From NCBI GenBank assembly GCA_039809495.1, contig JBDHVC010000017.1, positions 17,727 through 81,726 on the forward strand: 64,000 bases of DNA, in the 5' to 3' direction. The notes under the pieces are model-generated. The model ran no database searches. It was not told where the DNA came from and saw only the letters and a program-made list of their open reading frames with translations. Every line of letters starts with the position of its first letter. The first letter of the stretch is position 1. Source of the stretch: JAFLCL01 sp039809495. GTDB taxonomy: Bacteria; Myxococcota_A; Polyangia; Polyangiales; Sandaracinaceae. Position numbers and translations under genes: made by a program. This document shows, one piece after another, positions 52,173-60,704 of this stretch.

Positions 52173-53180
52173 TCAGCCGAGCGAGACGACCACCTTGCCG
52201 AAGTGCGCGCCGCTCGCTTGGTAGGCGAACGCCGCCTTCACCTCGTCGAACGAGAAGACGCGATCGACGACGGGCTCGAGGCGCGCGTGCGCGAAGGCGC
52301 GGCCCATCGCCTCGGCGCTCTCGCGCGGGCCGACGACGACGCCCGAGAGGCGGACCTCCTGCATGAGGATCGGGCGCACGTCGAGCTCCTGCTTGGCGCC
52401 CGCGAGCACGCCGATCGTGTGGATCACGCCGCCGAGCGCCACGGCGCGGAGCGACTCTGCGAGCGTCCCGGCGCCGCCCACCTCGACGACGTGCTCGACG
52501 CCGTCGCCCGAGAGCTTGCGGACCGCCTTGCCCCAGCCGGGATCCGCGGCGTAGTCGAGGACGTGGCTCGCGCCGAGGACGCGCAGGCGCTCGCGCTTCT
52601 CGGCGCTCTTGCTCGTGGCGATGACCTCCGCGCCGAAGAGCTTGGCGATCTGGAGCGCGAAGAGGGAGACGCCGCCCGTCCCCTGGACGAGCACGCGCTC
52701 GCCCGCCCGAAGGCGCCCGTGATCGACGAGCGCGTGCCACGCCGTGACGGCGGCGCAGGGGAGCGTGCTCGCGGCCTCGAAGGAGAGATGAGGCGGCACC
52801 GCCCAGAGGCCCTCCTCGTCGAAGACGCCGCGCTCACGGAGCGTGCCGGGGAGCGGGCCGCCGAGCGTCGCGCGGAGCCGCTCGCGTGTCGGCCGACCGG
52901 CGATCCAGCGCTGCGAGAACGCGCCGATCACGCGATCGCCCACCCTCCACCGCGTCACCTCGGCGCCCACCTCGAGCACCTCGCCCGCGCCGTCCGAGCA
53001 GGGCACGAGCGGGAGCGGCTGGCGCGGGTCGTAGGCGCCCTCGATCATCAGCCGGTCGCGGTAGTTGAGCGAGACGGCGCGGATCGCGACGCGCACCTCC
53101 TTCGGGCCGAGCGGGGGGTCGGGGAGCTCGACGGGCTCGAGGTGATCGAGGCCGAACGCGGTGAGGTGGTAGGCGCGCAT
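52173..53180 (-). CDS. Medium-chain dehydrogenase/quinone-oxidoreductase-like
   Basis: 335 residues from MRAYHLTAFGLDHLEPVELP. NYRDRLMIEGAY and VPCSDGAGEVLEVG mark the GroES-like domain; GTGGVSLFALQIAKLFGAEV is the NADP-binding Rossmann motif. The catalytic zinc ligands of alcohol dehydrogenases are missing, so it is a quinone-oxidoreductase or enoyl-reductase relative. Substrate not known. Stop continues into CGGCGCGC. Confidence 0.85.
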   Translation of the reverse strand: MRAYHLTAFGLDHLEPVELPDPPLGPKEVRVAIRAVSLNYRDRLMIEGAYDPRQPLPLVPCSDGAGEVLEVGAEVTRWRVGDRVIGAFSQRWIAGRPTRERLRATLGGPLPGTLRERGVFDEEGLWAVPPHLSFEAASTLPCAAVTAWHALVDHGRLRAGERVLVQGTGGVSLFALQIAKLFGAEVIATSKSAEKRERLRVLGASHVLDYAADPGWGKAVRKLSGDGVEHVVEVGGAGTLAESLRAVALGGVIHTIGVLAGAKQELDVRPILMQEVRLSGVVVGPRESAEAMGRAFAHARLEPVVDRVFSFDEVKAAFAYQASGAHFGKVVVSLG

Positions 53181-53350
53181 GGAGGCAGGGTGCGAAAGCG
53201 CGACGAGCGCCGCAAGCCCGGCGGACGCGCGAACGCCCGAGCGGCCGGCGAGCCGAAGAGGCTCGCACGGCCCTCCGACGATGACTGAACGCGCGCGCAG
53301 TGTTATACCCACCTCGGCCGACGCGCTCGGCCTTCACGCGAGGTGCTCCG

Positions 53351-53839
53351 ATGATCCCCTCTACGCCCGACACCCACCCTGATGCTCCCCCGACGAACGA
53401 CGTCCCGCGCCGCGATCCGATCCCCGAGCCGGTGCACGCCGTGCTCGCGCTCTTTCGCGACGCGCTCTGCGACGTCCGCTTCCCCGACGTGGACCGCGCG
53501 GGCCTCGAGGCGCTGGCCGAGCTGGCGCGGGAGCGCGAGCGGGAGATCGAGCGGCTCGAGGACGCGCTCGAGCAGGCGCGCGCCGCAGGGAGCGAGGCCG
53601 TCGAGGCCCTCGGCGAGCAGGCCAAGCGCGCCCTCGCCTACGCGCGGGTCTTCGCCGCGGGGCGCGGGGAGCTCGAGGCGAAGCTCGCGGCCTTCGGCGC
53701 GGCGGAGCGGCGCATCGACGCATCGGCGGTGACGAGCGGCGCGACGAGGCGTCGAGGCCGCCCGCGCAAGGAGGACGCGAGCGGCGCGCCGCTCCTCGCG
53801 ATCGAGGGCGCGACGCTCGAGCCCGCCGTCGCGGAGTGA
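53351..53839 (+). CDS. AT-hook coiled-coil protein
   Basis: 162 residues. Residues 45-110 form a charged helical coiled coil (ELAREREREIERLEDALEQA). Residues 139-145 are TRRRGRPRKED, an AT-hook (RGRP core) that binds the minor groove of AT-rich DNA. The N-terminus is Pro-rich. It may be a nucleoid-associated protein, an odd choice in GC-rich DNA. Myxobacterial AT-hook factors such as CarD are precedents for this motif, but this protein is not CarD. Confidence 0.65.
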   Translation: MIPSTPDTHPDAPPTNDVPRRDPIPEPVHAVLALFRDALCDVRFPDVDRAGLEALAELAREREREIERLEDALEQARAAGSEAVEALGEQAKRALAYARVFAAGRGELEAKLAAFGAAERRIDASAVTSGATRRRGRPRKEDASGAPLLAIEGATLEPAVAE

Positions 53840-53974
53840 CGGCGCGCGACGCGCCTCGCCCGCGCGCACGCGGACGCTGCGCGTGCGGCCCATCCGTGCG
53901 CGCCCTCGCGCGAGAGGGTATGCGTCGCGCCGACGCGAGCGCCGCGAGGCGGATCGCGCAGGAGGCCGAGGAGC

Positions 53975-55348
53975 ATGCGCGCAGTCGAGAACAGCATCGT
54001 CGAGGCGATCGGCCCGAGCCCGCTCGTCGCCCTCCAGCGGGTGGCGGGCGGCGTCGCGGCGCGCCTCTTCGCGAAGTGCGACTTCCTCGAGCCCTCGGGC
54101 GCGGCCAAGGACCGGGTCGCGCGGGCGATCGTCCTCGACGCCGAGGCGCGCGGCCTGCTCAAGCCAGGCGGCACGATCGTCGAGGCGACCGACGGCGCGA
54201 TGGGGCGCGCGCTCGCGATGATCGCCGCCGCGCGCGGCTACTCGGCGATCCTCGTCCTGCCCGACAAGGTGAGCCACGAGAAGGTCGCCGCGCTCAAGGC
54301 CTTCGGCGCGCGCGTCGTCGTGTGCCCCTCGGCGCTCACGCCCGACGATCCGCGCTCGCGCTACGCCGTCGCCGAGCGGCTCGCGAAGGAGACGCCGGGC
54401 GGCTTCTACGCGAACCAGCACGCGAGCCAGGCCGCCGTGCGCGCCCACGCGACCGAGACGGGCCCCGAGCTCTGGGAGCAGACCGGGGGCGAGATCGACG
54501 TGCTCGTCGCGGGCCTCGCCACGGGCGCGACGCTCGCGGGCGCGGGGCGCTACCTGAAGGAGAAGAAGCCCGAGGTGCAGATCGTCGGCGTCGATCCGCT
54601 CGGGTCCGTCTACTACGACCTCGTGAAGAGCGGACGGGCGACCAAGCCCTTCCCGTTCAAGCTCGAGAGCATCGGCGCGGACTTCGTCGGGAGCAGCTTC
54701 GACCTCGGCGTGCTCGACGACGTCGTGCGCGTCGACGATCGGGAGAGCTTCCTCATGGCGCGCGAGCTCGTCCGGCGCGAGGGGCTCTTCGTCGGCGGCG
54801 CGAGCGGCGCGGTGGTCGCGGGCGCGCTCAAGTACGCGCGCGCGCTCGGCGAGAAGAAGAACATCGTCGTCGTGCTCGGCGATCGCGGCTCGATGGCGCT
54901 CTCCAAGATCTTCAACGACGACTGGATGCGCGAGAACGGCTTCCTCGAGGGCGCGAGCCTCGGCAGCGTGGCCGACCTCCTCGAGAAGAAGGGGAGCGAC
55001 GAGCTGATCCTCGCCCACCCGCTCGATCGGGTGCGCGACGTGATCAAGCGGATGAAGGGGCACGGCATCTCGCAGATCCCCGTCGTCGAGGAGGGCAGGC
55101 TGCTCGGCGTCGTCGCGGAGGTGGGGCTGCTCCGCTACCTCGTCTCGGGCGAGCACTCGCTCGACAGCGCCGTCGGCCCGCTCGCCGAGAGCGACTTCGC
55201 GACGCTGCCGCGCCACATGAGCATCGAGAACCTCAAGGGCGTCCTCGAGTACACGCGCATGGCCGTCGTGGTCGACGAGGGCTCGAAGATCGTCGGCGTC
55301 ATCACGAAGATCGACCTCATCGACTACCTCGCGCGCCGCGCGAGCTGA
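53975..55348 (+). CDS. Divergent cystathionine beta-synthase/cysteine synthase with CBS pair
   Basis: 457 residues. The PLP domain (1-320) has Lys45 in EPSGAAKDRVARAI. The substrate loop TSGNTG is replaced by TDGAMG (72-77) and the phosphate-binding GTGGT by ATGAT (182-186). VVVLGDRGSMALSKIFND closes the fold, as in CBS enzymes. Two CBS modules follow (about 325-457: VIKRMKGHGISQIPVVEEG and LEYTRMAVVVDEG), probably for adenosyl-ligand sensing. The changed loops make normal beta-replacement uncertain. Start MRAVENSIVEAIGPSPLVAL is typical. Confidence 0.85.
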   Translation: MRAVENSIVEAIGPSPLVALQRVAGGVAARLFAKCDFLEPSGAAKDRVARAIVLDAEARGLLKPGGTIVEATDGAMGRALAMIAAARGYSAILVLPDKVSHEKVAALKAFGARVVVCPSALTPDDPRSRYAVAERLAKETPGGFYANQHASQAAVRAHATETGPELWEQTGGEIDVLVAGLATGATLAGAGRYLKEKKPEVQIVGVDPLGSVYYDLVKSGRATKPFPFKLESIGADFVGSSFDLGVLDDVVRVDDRESFLMARELVRREGLFVGGASGAVVAGALKYARALGEKKNIVVVLGDRGSMALSKIFNDDWMRENGFLEGASLGSVADLLEKKGSDELILAHPLDRVRDVIKRMKGHGISQIPVVEEGRLLGVVAEVGLLRYLVSGEHSLDSAVGPLAESDFATLPRHMSIENLKGVLEYTRMAVVVDEGSKIVGVITKIDLIDYLARRAS

Positions 55349-55354
55349 GGACCG

Positions 55355-56059
55355 TCAGAACACGTAGCGGACGTACGCCGCGCCGTGGACGCCGATCGCC
55401 ACGTCGCCGGCCGGGCGATCGAGCGAGGGCGCCATGCGCACACCGCCCGCGAGGCCGAGCGAGAGGTGCCGCGTGTGGAAGTGGCCGTCGATCCCGAGCT
55501 CGCCGCCGTAGACGAGGCCCACCGTGGAGGCGTCGGGCTGGCCGTAGAGCGCGAGGACGTCGGTGCTCGCCGCGAGGACGCCGACCTGGCCGGCGATCCA
55601 CATCGCGAATTCCGCGGTGGGGTTCACCTGGAGGCGCACGTCGGCCATGGCGTCGAGCAGCTCGAAGACCTGGCGCGCGGGGGGCGCCGGCGCGCGCGTC
55701 TCGTGGATCGAGGCCTCCGTCAGGACGCCGACGTAGAGCCAGTCGAGGACCTCGTAGCCGACGCGGAGGCCGAGCATCGGGCCCGGCGAGCTGACGCGCC
55801 CGACGCCGCCGACGAAGCCGCGCCCGCCGACGTAGCCCTCGATGTAGAGGCCGTGCGCGTAGAGCTCGCGCGTGACCGTGATCGCCTCGGCCGGGAGCCG
55901 CTCGACGTCGAGGCGCGTCGCGTCGGGAGCCTCCGCGCTGCCCGTGCGCGCGGCGTCGCGATCGCTCTCGCCGAGGTCGTCCGCGCGGGCGCGGGTCACG
56001 CCGAGACCGAGCCCGACGATGAGGAGCATGGCGAGGAGCGCGAGGTGCGATCGGACCAC
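55355..56059 (-). CDS. Outer-membrane beta-barrel protein
   Basis: 234 residues. Signal peptide ends ARA (about residue 26). Repeated amphipathic strands (GLYIEGYVGGRGFVGGVG, MLGLRVGYEVLDWLYVGVL, LSLGLAGGVRMAPSL) and a terminal YVRYVF give a barrel of about eight strands that would end in an aromatic BAM signal. Myxobacterial gliding protein CglE is a possible relative, but I do not see enough to claim it. Stop is 6 bp from the convergent CBS gene. Confidence 0.75.
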   Translation of the reverse strand: MVRSHLALLAMLLIVGLGLGVTRARADDLGESDRDAARTGSAEAPDATRLDVERLPAEAITVTRELYAHGLYIEGYVGGRGFVGGVGRVSSPGPMLGLRVGYEVLDWLYVGVLTEASIHETRAPAPPARQVFELLDAMADVRLQVNPTAEFAMWIAGQVGVLAASTDVLALYGQPDASTVGLVYGGELGIDGHFHTRHLSLGLAGGVRMAPSLDRPAGDVAIGVHGAAYVRYVF

Positions 56060-56075
56060 GGCCTGGACGGTATCA

Positions 56076-56198
56076 CAGCACGAATCAGTCGCCCTGATTC
56101 GAGCTGTTCCTTCCTCGTCGGAGGGTCTGTCCCCAGACCCTCCCGCCGAGCCAGCGCGCCTCGGCGGGGTGGATCACGTCGAGTGAGGCGCGCTGTCA
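56076..56198 (-). repeat. Modular palindromic element, copy 4 (modules C, B, A)
   Basis: Read on the minus strand it begins on the UbiA-type gene stop (TGACAGCGCGCC). Module A (56154-56193) has perfect arms GCGCGCCTC/GAGGCGCGC. Module B (56120-56143) is a near-perfect GGAGGGTCT palindrome with a 6-nt loop. Module C (56076-56106) has a 10- to 11-bp stem. This is the cleanest copy, and module D is absent. Confidence 0.85.
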
Positions 56199-57251
56199 GG
56201 GTCCGTGGCGCGAGGGCTCGATCGATCGCGCGCGCGCCGTCGCGCCGCCCTCGAGGGCCGGCGCGCAGGCCCGCGGCTCGTCGTGCCCGCCCGCCGTGGC
56301 GAGCCCGCCCGCGAGCCCCGAGCGCTCGAGGACGACCACGTAGTCGACGGAGACGACGGCGAGCACGCTGATCGCGACGAGGAACATCCGCACGAAGAAG
56401 CGCCGCGCCCACGACTCGTCTCCGCCGCCCGGTACACGCTGCCACGCGACCATCAGCCGATCGACCCAGAGAAAGCCTGGGAGCGCGGCGAGGACGGCGC
56501 GCGGGAACCAGCCAATCGCCGCGAGCCCGAGCGTCCCCGCGCCCGCGACGAAGAAGAGCCCGCGCGTGAGGCGGAGCGTGGCGGCGGCGCCGTGGGTCGC
56601 GACGAAGGTGCGGTAGCCGCGCGCGCGATCCTCCTGCTCCTGGAAGGCCTGGGCGGCGAAGTAGGCCGTCGTGACCCACACCACCGAGAGCGCGAGGACG
56701 AGCGCGCCGCGGGCGGTCGGCGCGAAGCCCGCGTAGAAGAAGCCGGCGAGGGGCGAGAGCGCCCCATAGCCCACGGCGTTGACGAAGGGCCCGCCCCAGG
56801 CGTGCGCCTTCCAGGCCGTCCTCGGGTGGGAGTAGAGGATCGCGAGCAGCGTGCAGAGCGCGACGCAGGCGCCGACACCGACGCCGAGCCAGAACCCGAG
56901 GCCGAGGGCGATCGCGAAGGTGGGGAGCGCGTAGCGCGCGATGTGGGGCGGGACGGGGACGCTCTCGCCGAAGAGCGTGGGTGACTCGTCGCGGTCGAGC
57001 CCCGCGTTGAGCCACATCGTCCCTGCGTGCGGGATCGCCCACGTGAGCGCGAGGAGCGCCATCTTCACGAAGGGCCGCGCCCCCGGCTCCTCGCAGCCGT
57101 GATCCCAGTACGCGAACGCGTAGCCGATCGGGGGGAGCAGCGAGACGAAGAGCATCCCCTTTGGCCGCGCGAGCGCGACGAGGGAGCGCGCGAGCCCGAG
57201 CGCTCCGGCAGGCGGAGCCTCCGATCGGCTCGAAGCGGGCGCGCGCGTCAT
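56196..57251 (-). CDS. UbiA-type prenyltransferase
   Basis: 351 residues. Seven to eight hydrophobic helices. The first Asp-rich motif is MWLNAGLDRDES (residues 80-91, N..LD.D pattern) and the second is around FQEQEDRARGYRT. These bind Mg-diphosphate in UbiA transferases. HxG at PHAGTMW and a C-terminal VDYVVVLERSGLAGG helix fit. The acceptor is unknown. It is 141 bp downstream of the radical SAM gene on the same strand. The last 30 residues are low complexity. Confidence 0.82.
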   Translation of the reverse strand: MTRAPASSRSEAPPAGALGLARSLVALARPKGMLFVSLLPPIGYAFAYWDHGCEEPGARPFVKMALLALTWAIPHAGTMWLNAGLDRDESPTLFGESVPVPPHIARYALPTFAIALGLGFWLGVGVGACVALCTLLAILYSHPRTAWKAHAWGGPFVNAVGYGALSPLAGFFYAGFAPTARGALVLALSVVWVTTAYFAAQAFQEQEDRARGYRTFVATHGAAATLRLTRGLFFVAGAGTLGLAAIGWFPRAVLAALPGFLWVDRLMVAWQRVPGGGDESWARRFFVRMFLVAISVLAVVSVDYVVVLERSGLAGGLATAGGHDEPRACAPALEGGATARARSIEPSRHGP

Positions 57252-57392
57252 CCTCGCTCGGCTCTAGCACGCCGCCGTGCGGGCACGCGCGATCGGCGAG
57301 CGCCAGGGCGCGTGAGAGCGCCCACGCGGTGACGGGGTCGCGCGGATGAACGCGCCGCGGTCGATCCGCGAGGCCGCGGCGGCGACGCTCCG

Positions 57393-58658
57393 TCAGTGCG
57401 TCATGCGCGTCGGCTTCCTGCCGATCGCGACGAGGCTCGTGGGCCGCCGATCGACGATTGGCAGGGGCGCGTCGAGGGGCTCGACGACGAGCTCGAAGAG
57501 GCCGTGATCGAAGGGCCGGCCGCTCGCCGGGTCGGTCGCGACGAGGCGCTCGCGCAGGCCGCGGCGGCGGTGCTCGAGCGCGCGGTAGTGGCAGTAGGGG
57601 TTGTTGCCGGGCCGCCCGAAGAAGCTGTGGGCCGTGAAGGAGCAGCCGCCGAGGCAGACGTCCGCGTAGGGGCACTCGCGGCAGAAGCCCCAGAGGTCCT
57701 CGCGCGTCCGCGAGCGCGCGAAGGCGAGCTGCTCGGTGCCGTTCCAGATCGCCTCGAGCGAGCGCTCGCGGAGCGTGCCGCCGACGTAGGCCGCGCTCTG
57801 GAGCGAGGGGCAGCCCTTCACCGCGCCGTTCGACTCGATGCCGAGCACGAAGCGGCCCGCCTGGCAGCCCTGGAAGTGGTCGTGGACGTCCTCGCGGGGG
57901 GAGCGCAGGAGCGCCTCCTCGGGGCCGAAGAAGCCGAGGTTGTTGCCGGGCATGAGCAACAAGCCCTCGGCGAGGCCGCGGCGCTTCACCTCGGCGATGC
58001 GCGGGAAGAGCTCGAGCAGCTCGTAGGGCTGGAGCAGCATGTCGGGGCGATCGGCGGCGCGGCCGAGCGGCGCCATGAGCTGCACCTGCCACGCGACGAC
58101 GCCCGCGTCGCGGAGCGCCTCGTAGAGCCCCTCGAGGTCCGCCTCGTTGAGGCGGTTCAGCGTGGTGTTCGCCTGCGGGACGATCCCCGCCTCGCGGAGC
58201 GCCCCGATCGCGCGCATGCCGTCGTCGAAGCTGCCCTCGCGCGCGCGCATCAGGTCGTGTGTCTTCGCGAGTCCGTCGAGGCTGACGGAGCAGCGCAGGA
58301 GCCCCGCCTCGCGCATCCGGCGGGCGAGCGGGAGGTCGATCGCGCGGCCGCCCGTCGTCATCACGGGCGCGATCCCGTGCGCCGCGAGCGCGCGCGTGAT
58401 CTCGAAGAAGCCCTCGTGGAGGCACGCCTCGCCGCCGATGAGCACGACCTCCTTCGTGCCCATCCGGGCGAGCTGCTCGACGACCTCGAGCGCCTCCGCG
58501 GTGCTGAGCTCGCCGTCCCGCGCCACGCCCGCGCGCGAGCCGCAGTGCGTGCACGCGTGGTCGCAGCGCAGCGTCAGCTCCCACACGACGTAGCGCGGGT
58601 GGTGCGGCGCGCGGACGACGTCGAGGCGACGCCGCGACTCGCGAGGCTCGGAGGGCAT
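57393..58658 (-). CDS. Radical SAM/SPASM enzyme
   Basis: 421 residues. CDHACTHCGS gives Cys32, Cys36 and Cys39 (CxxxCxxC) for the SAM [4Fe-4S]. VVLIGGEACLHEGF, VSLDGLAKTHDLM and MRAREGSFDDG are the remaining barrel motifs. The C-terminal SPASM cysteines are CQAGRFVLGIESNGAVKGCP and CRECPYADVCLGGC, able to bind two more clusters. SPASM enzymes modify peptides (thioether, C-C or epimerised bonds). A small Cys-rich gene lies 38 bp upstream, which is the usual place for a substrate. Confidence 0.9.
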   Translation of the reverse strand: MPSEPRESRRRLDVVRAPHHPRYVVWELTLRCDHACTHCGSRAGVARDGELSTAEALEVVEQLARMGTKEVVLIGGEACLHEGFFEITRALAAHGIAPVMTTGGRAIDLPLARRMREAGLLRCSVSLDGLAKTHDLMRAREGSFDDGMRAIGALREAGIVPQANTTLNRLNEADLEGLYEALRDAGVVAWQVQLMAPLGRAADRPDMLLQPYELLELFPRIAEVKRRGLAEGLLLMPGNNLGFFGPEEALLRSPREDVHDHFQGCQAGRFVLGIESNGAVKGCPSLQSAAYVGGTLRERSLEAIWNGTEQLAFARSRTREDLWGFCRECPYADVCLGGCSFTAHSFFGRPGNNPYCHYRALEHRRRGLRERLVATDPASGRPFDHGLFELVVEPLDAPLPIVDRRPTSLVAIGRKPTRMTH

Positions 58659-58696
58659 CGGGACGAGGTTACCGCCCGGAGGCGAGGAGCCGCTCC

Positions 58697-59011
58697 TCAG
58701 TAGCAGGTGTTGTGGACGTGGGGATCGGCCTCGTCGCAGTCGAGGGCGCCGCAGTAGCCGTCGTGGTCGAGATCGAGCGCCGGGTCGCTGCAGGTGTCGG
58801 TCGCGTGGCTCGCGTCGGTGCGGTGGCCAGCGTCGTCCTCCACGTAGGCCACGCCGTAGCAGGCCGAGAGGGTGACCGCGACGAGCGAGCCGCCCGCGAC
58901 GGCGAGCACGCGCGAGGCGACGCGCGAGACGGCGCCGAGCTCCGTCTTGCAGTTCGGACAGGCCCCGAGACCGGGGGGGACGAAGCTGGAGCAGGAAGAG
59001 CAGAGCAGCAT
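58697..59011 (-). CDS. Zinc-ribbon, single-TM, MopE-like small protein (putative rSAM partner)
   Basis: 104 residues. Residues 4-21 form a Cys4 zinc ribbon (CSSC...CPNC). A hydrophobic segment (residues 34-52, ending LSAC) is a membrane helix or late lipobox. The last 30 residues carry D/C-rich MopE-type text: CSDPALDLDHDGYC followed by DCDEADPHVH and a final C-Y. MopE motifs bind calcium or copper. Start MLLCSSCSSF has the better codon context; a longer start at 59071 adds 20 basic residues. It may be substrate or cofactor partner of the radical SAM enzyme. Confidence 0.6.
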   Translation of the reverse strand: MLLCSSCSSFVPPGLGACPNCKTELGAVSRVASRVLAVAGGSLVAVTLSACYGVAYVEDDAGHRTDASHATDTCSDPALDLDHDGYCGALDCDEADPHVHNTCY

Positions 59012-59210
59012 GAGGTCAGTCTCGTTCAGGGGTTTCGTGCGAGCGCGGCGGCCTCGCGGGAGGAGCCCCACGAGGCGATGACCTACTGCGCGAGCCGGCC
59101 CGTGTGAGTGTCATCACAAGTCTCCGGCTCGAACGCAAGCGTTCCTCGAGCACCGTTTGGCGACGCAGGTGCCCGCGGCGCGCGAGCGAGCGTAGGAATC
59201 GACACGCAGC

Positions 59211-60020
59211 TCAGCGTTCGGTCGGCCGCGGCGTCGCACGCAGGTAGAGCGCACGACCCGCGGCCCCCGCGTCCCAGTCGTAGCGCTCCGATCCCGGCAC
59301 CGAGCGCGCCAGCGCGAGCAGCTCGTCCGGCGTGTAGGCGCGGAGCGCCGACACCGTGCCGTCCCAGGCGACGAGCGCGGGGATCGCGGGGATCAGGTAG
59401 GTCAAGGCGAGGCGTGAGAGCCGAGCAGGGCGAACGAGCGGGACGAGCGCGAGCGACACGACGAACAACGCGGCCGCGTTCAGCGCCGCCACCACGGGGA
59501 GCGCGAGGAGCGGGAGCCGACGAAGGGCCGGCGACGCCGCGATGTCGAAGAAGACGAGCGGCGCCCCCTGCGCGACGACCGCGGTGAGCAGCTCCCGCAC
59601 GGCGTCCGGGCGAAAGTGATGGAGCGCGCCCGCCATCGTGCGGACACCGCGCGCCGCGCCGCCACCCGTCATCGCGTCCACGCTCTCGGCGAGGTAACGC
59701 ACGCTCGGGTCCGCCAGCGCCTCGACGCGCTCGACGCCCGTGGGGCTCGGGTACCGATCGGTGAGGGTGAGCGACGCCCGCGCGCGGGTCGCCGGAGGGA
59801 GCTGCCTCCAGAGCGACAAGGTCCCTCCGCCTCCGCCCGAGCAGAGATCGATGACGCTCGTGGCGCTCGTGGACGAGAGCAGCTCGTCGAGCCGCGGCGC
59901 CACGCCCGCATAGAACCCGAGCCGGTCGAAGGCGAGGTCGAGCAGATCCGTGCCGCCGTCGCGGATGGGAGCGGGGAGCCACGCGAGGTCCTCGAGCTCG
60001 ACGAGATGGAGGCGATCCAT
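59211..60020 (-). CDS. Class I SAM methyltransferase with hydrophobic insert
   Basis: 269 residues. SVIDLCSGGGGGTLSLWRQL is motif I, and LTLTDRYPSPTGVERV motif II. RTMAGALHHFRPDAVRE is unusual HHF in place of HE/D. Residues 165-230 hold two hydrophobic segments (LLALPVVAALNAAALFVVSLALV), so the protein may be membrane-associated. C-terminal YTPDELLALARSVPG closes the fold. It is divergent from the MarR gene; the shared 54-bp gap carries a palindrome. Confidence 0.8.
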   Translation of the reverse strand: MDRLHLVELEDLAWLPAPIRDGGTDLLDLAFDRLGFYAGVAPRLDELLSSTSATSVIDLCSGGGGGTLSLWRQLPPATRARASLTLTDRYPSPTGVERVEALADPSVRYLAESVDAMTGGGAARGVRTMAGALHHFRPDAVRELLTAVVAQGAPLVFFDIAASPALRRLPLLALPVVAALNAAALFVVSLALVPLVRPARLSRLALTYLIPAIPALVAWDGTVSALRAYTPDELLALARSVPGSERYDWDAGAAGRALYLRATPRPTER

Positions 60021-60030
60021 GGAGCAGTTA

Positions 60031-60061
60031 GTCAATAACACTTGACCATATGAGGTCAAGT
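60031..60061. promoter_or_regulatory. MarR-type operator in divergent promoter
   Basis: ACTTGACC-ATATGA-GGTCAAGT (60040-60061) is a perfect 8-bp inverted repeat with a 6-bp spacer. GTCAA at 60031 also pairs with TTGAC at 60042, giving three regular half-sites. The site sits between the methyltransferase and MarR genes (54 bp), so one bound dimer could cover both promoters. Binding of the adjacent MarR protein is inferred. Confidence 0.8.
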
Positions 60062-60074
60062 AGGATGGAGCTTC

Positions 60075-60620
60075 GTGTCGCGCCAGCGCCTCCAGCACCT
60101 CCGCGCGCTCCAGCGCGACAGCGTCGGGATCCTCCTCGTGCGAGCGGGCCAGCTCTGGAGCGAGCGCGTGATGTCGCTCGTCAACGCCGAGGCAGGCGTC
60201 GCCGCGGTCCGAGAGGCTCACCTCAGGATCTTCCCCCACCTCCTCGTCGACGGCGGCGCGCGGATCACCGACCTCGCCGCGGCGCTCCATGTCACGAAGC
60301 AGGCCGTCCAGCCCGTCGTGGCGGAGCTCGCAGAGCGAGGCCTCGTCGCGCTCCACCCCGATCCGCTCGACGCGCGCGCCAAGCGCGTCGTCCTCACCGA
60401 CCTCGGCGTCGCGGCGATGGTGCACGGGACGGGGATCACGATGAGGGTCCAGGCCGAGCTCAGCCCAGATCTCGGGCAGCGCGACGTCGAGACGCTCCGG
60501 CGCATCCTCAAGAAGCTCATCCCCCTGCTCGAGCGGCCGAGCCCTCCCGACGAGGGTCGCGATCGGACGCCTCGGCGCCGCCCGGTCGCCCCTCGAAGGC
60601 GCTCGCGCGGCCGAGGCTAG
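60075..60620 (+). CDS. MarR-family transcriptional regulator
   Basis: 181 residues from GTG 60075 preceded by GGATGGAG. The winged helix is at residues 60-110: ITDLAAALHVTKQAVQPVVAELAERGLV is the recognition HTH and HPDPLDARAKRVVLTDLG the wing. Members repress divergent genes and release on aromatic or oxidative ligands. Its likely target is the methyltransferase gene. The basic C-terminus (RRRPVAPRRRSRGRG) is unusual. Confidence 0.88.
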   Translation: MSRQRLQHLRALQRDSVGILLVRAGQLWSERVMSLVNAEAGVAAVREAHLRIFPHLLVDGGARITDLAAALHVTKQAVQPVVAELAERGLVALHPDPLDARAKRVVLTDLGVAAMVHGTGITMRVQAELSPDLGQRDVETLRRILKKLIPLLERPSPPDEGRDRTPRRRPVAPRRRSRGRG

Positions 60621-60704
60621 TCCGTCGGCCTACGAGTTCACTCCGCCTTCGGTGGGCGGACGGAGATCGTCGGGTCGCGAGCGTCGGTGTAGGGGGTTGC
60701 CTCG

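Noticed and set aside
55355..56059. Assignment of the beta-barrel as gliding protein CglE
   Set aside because: Size, signal peptide and barrel pattern are compatible, but no specific CglE signature could be read with confidence.
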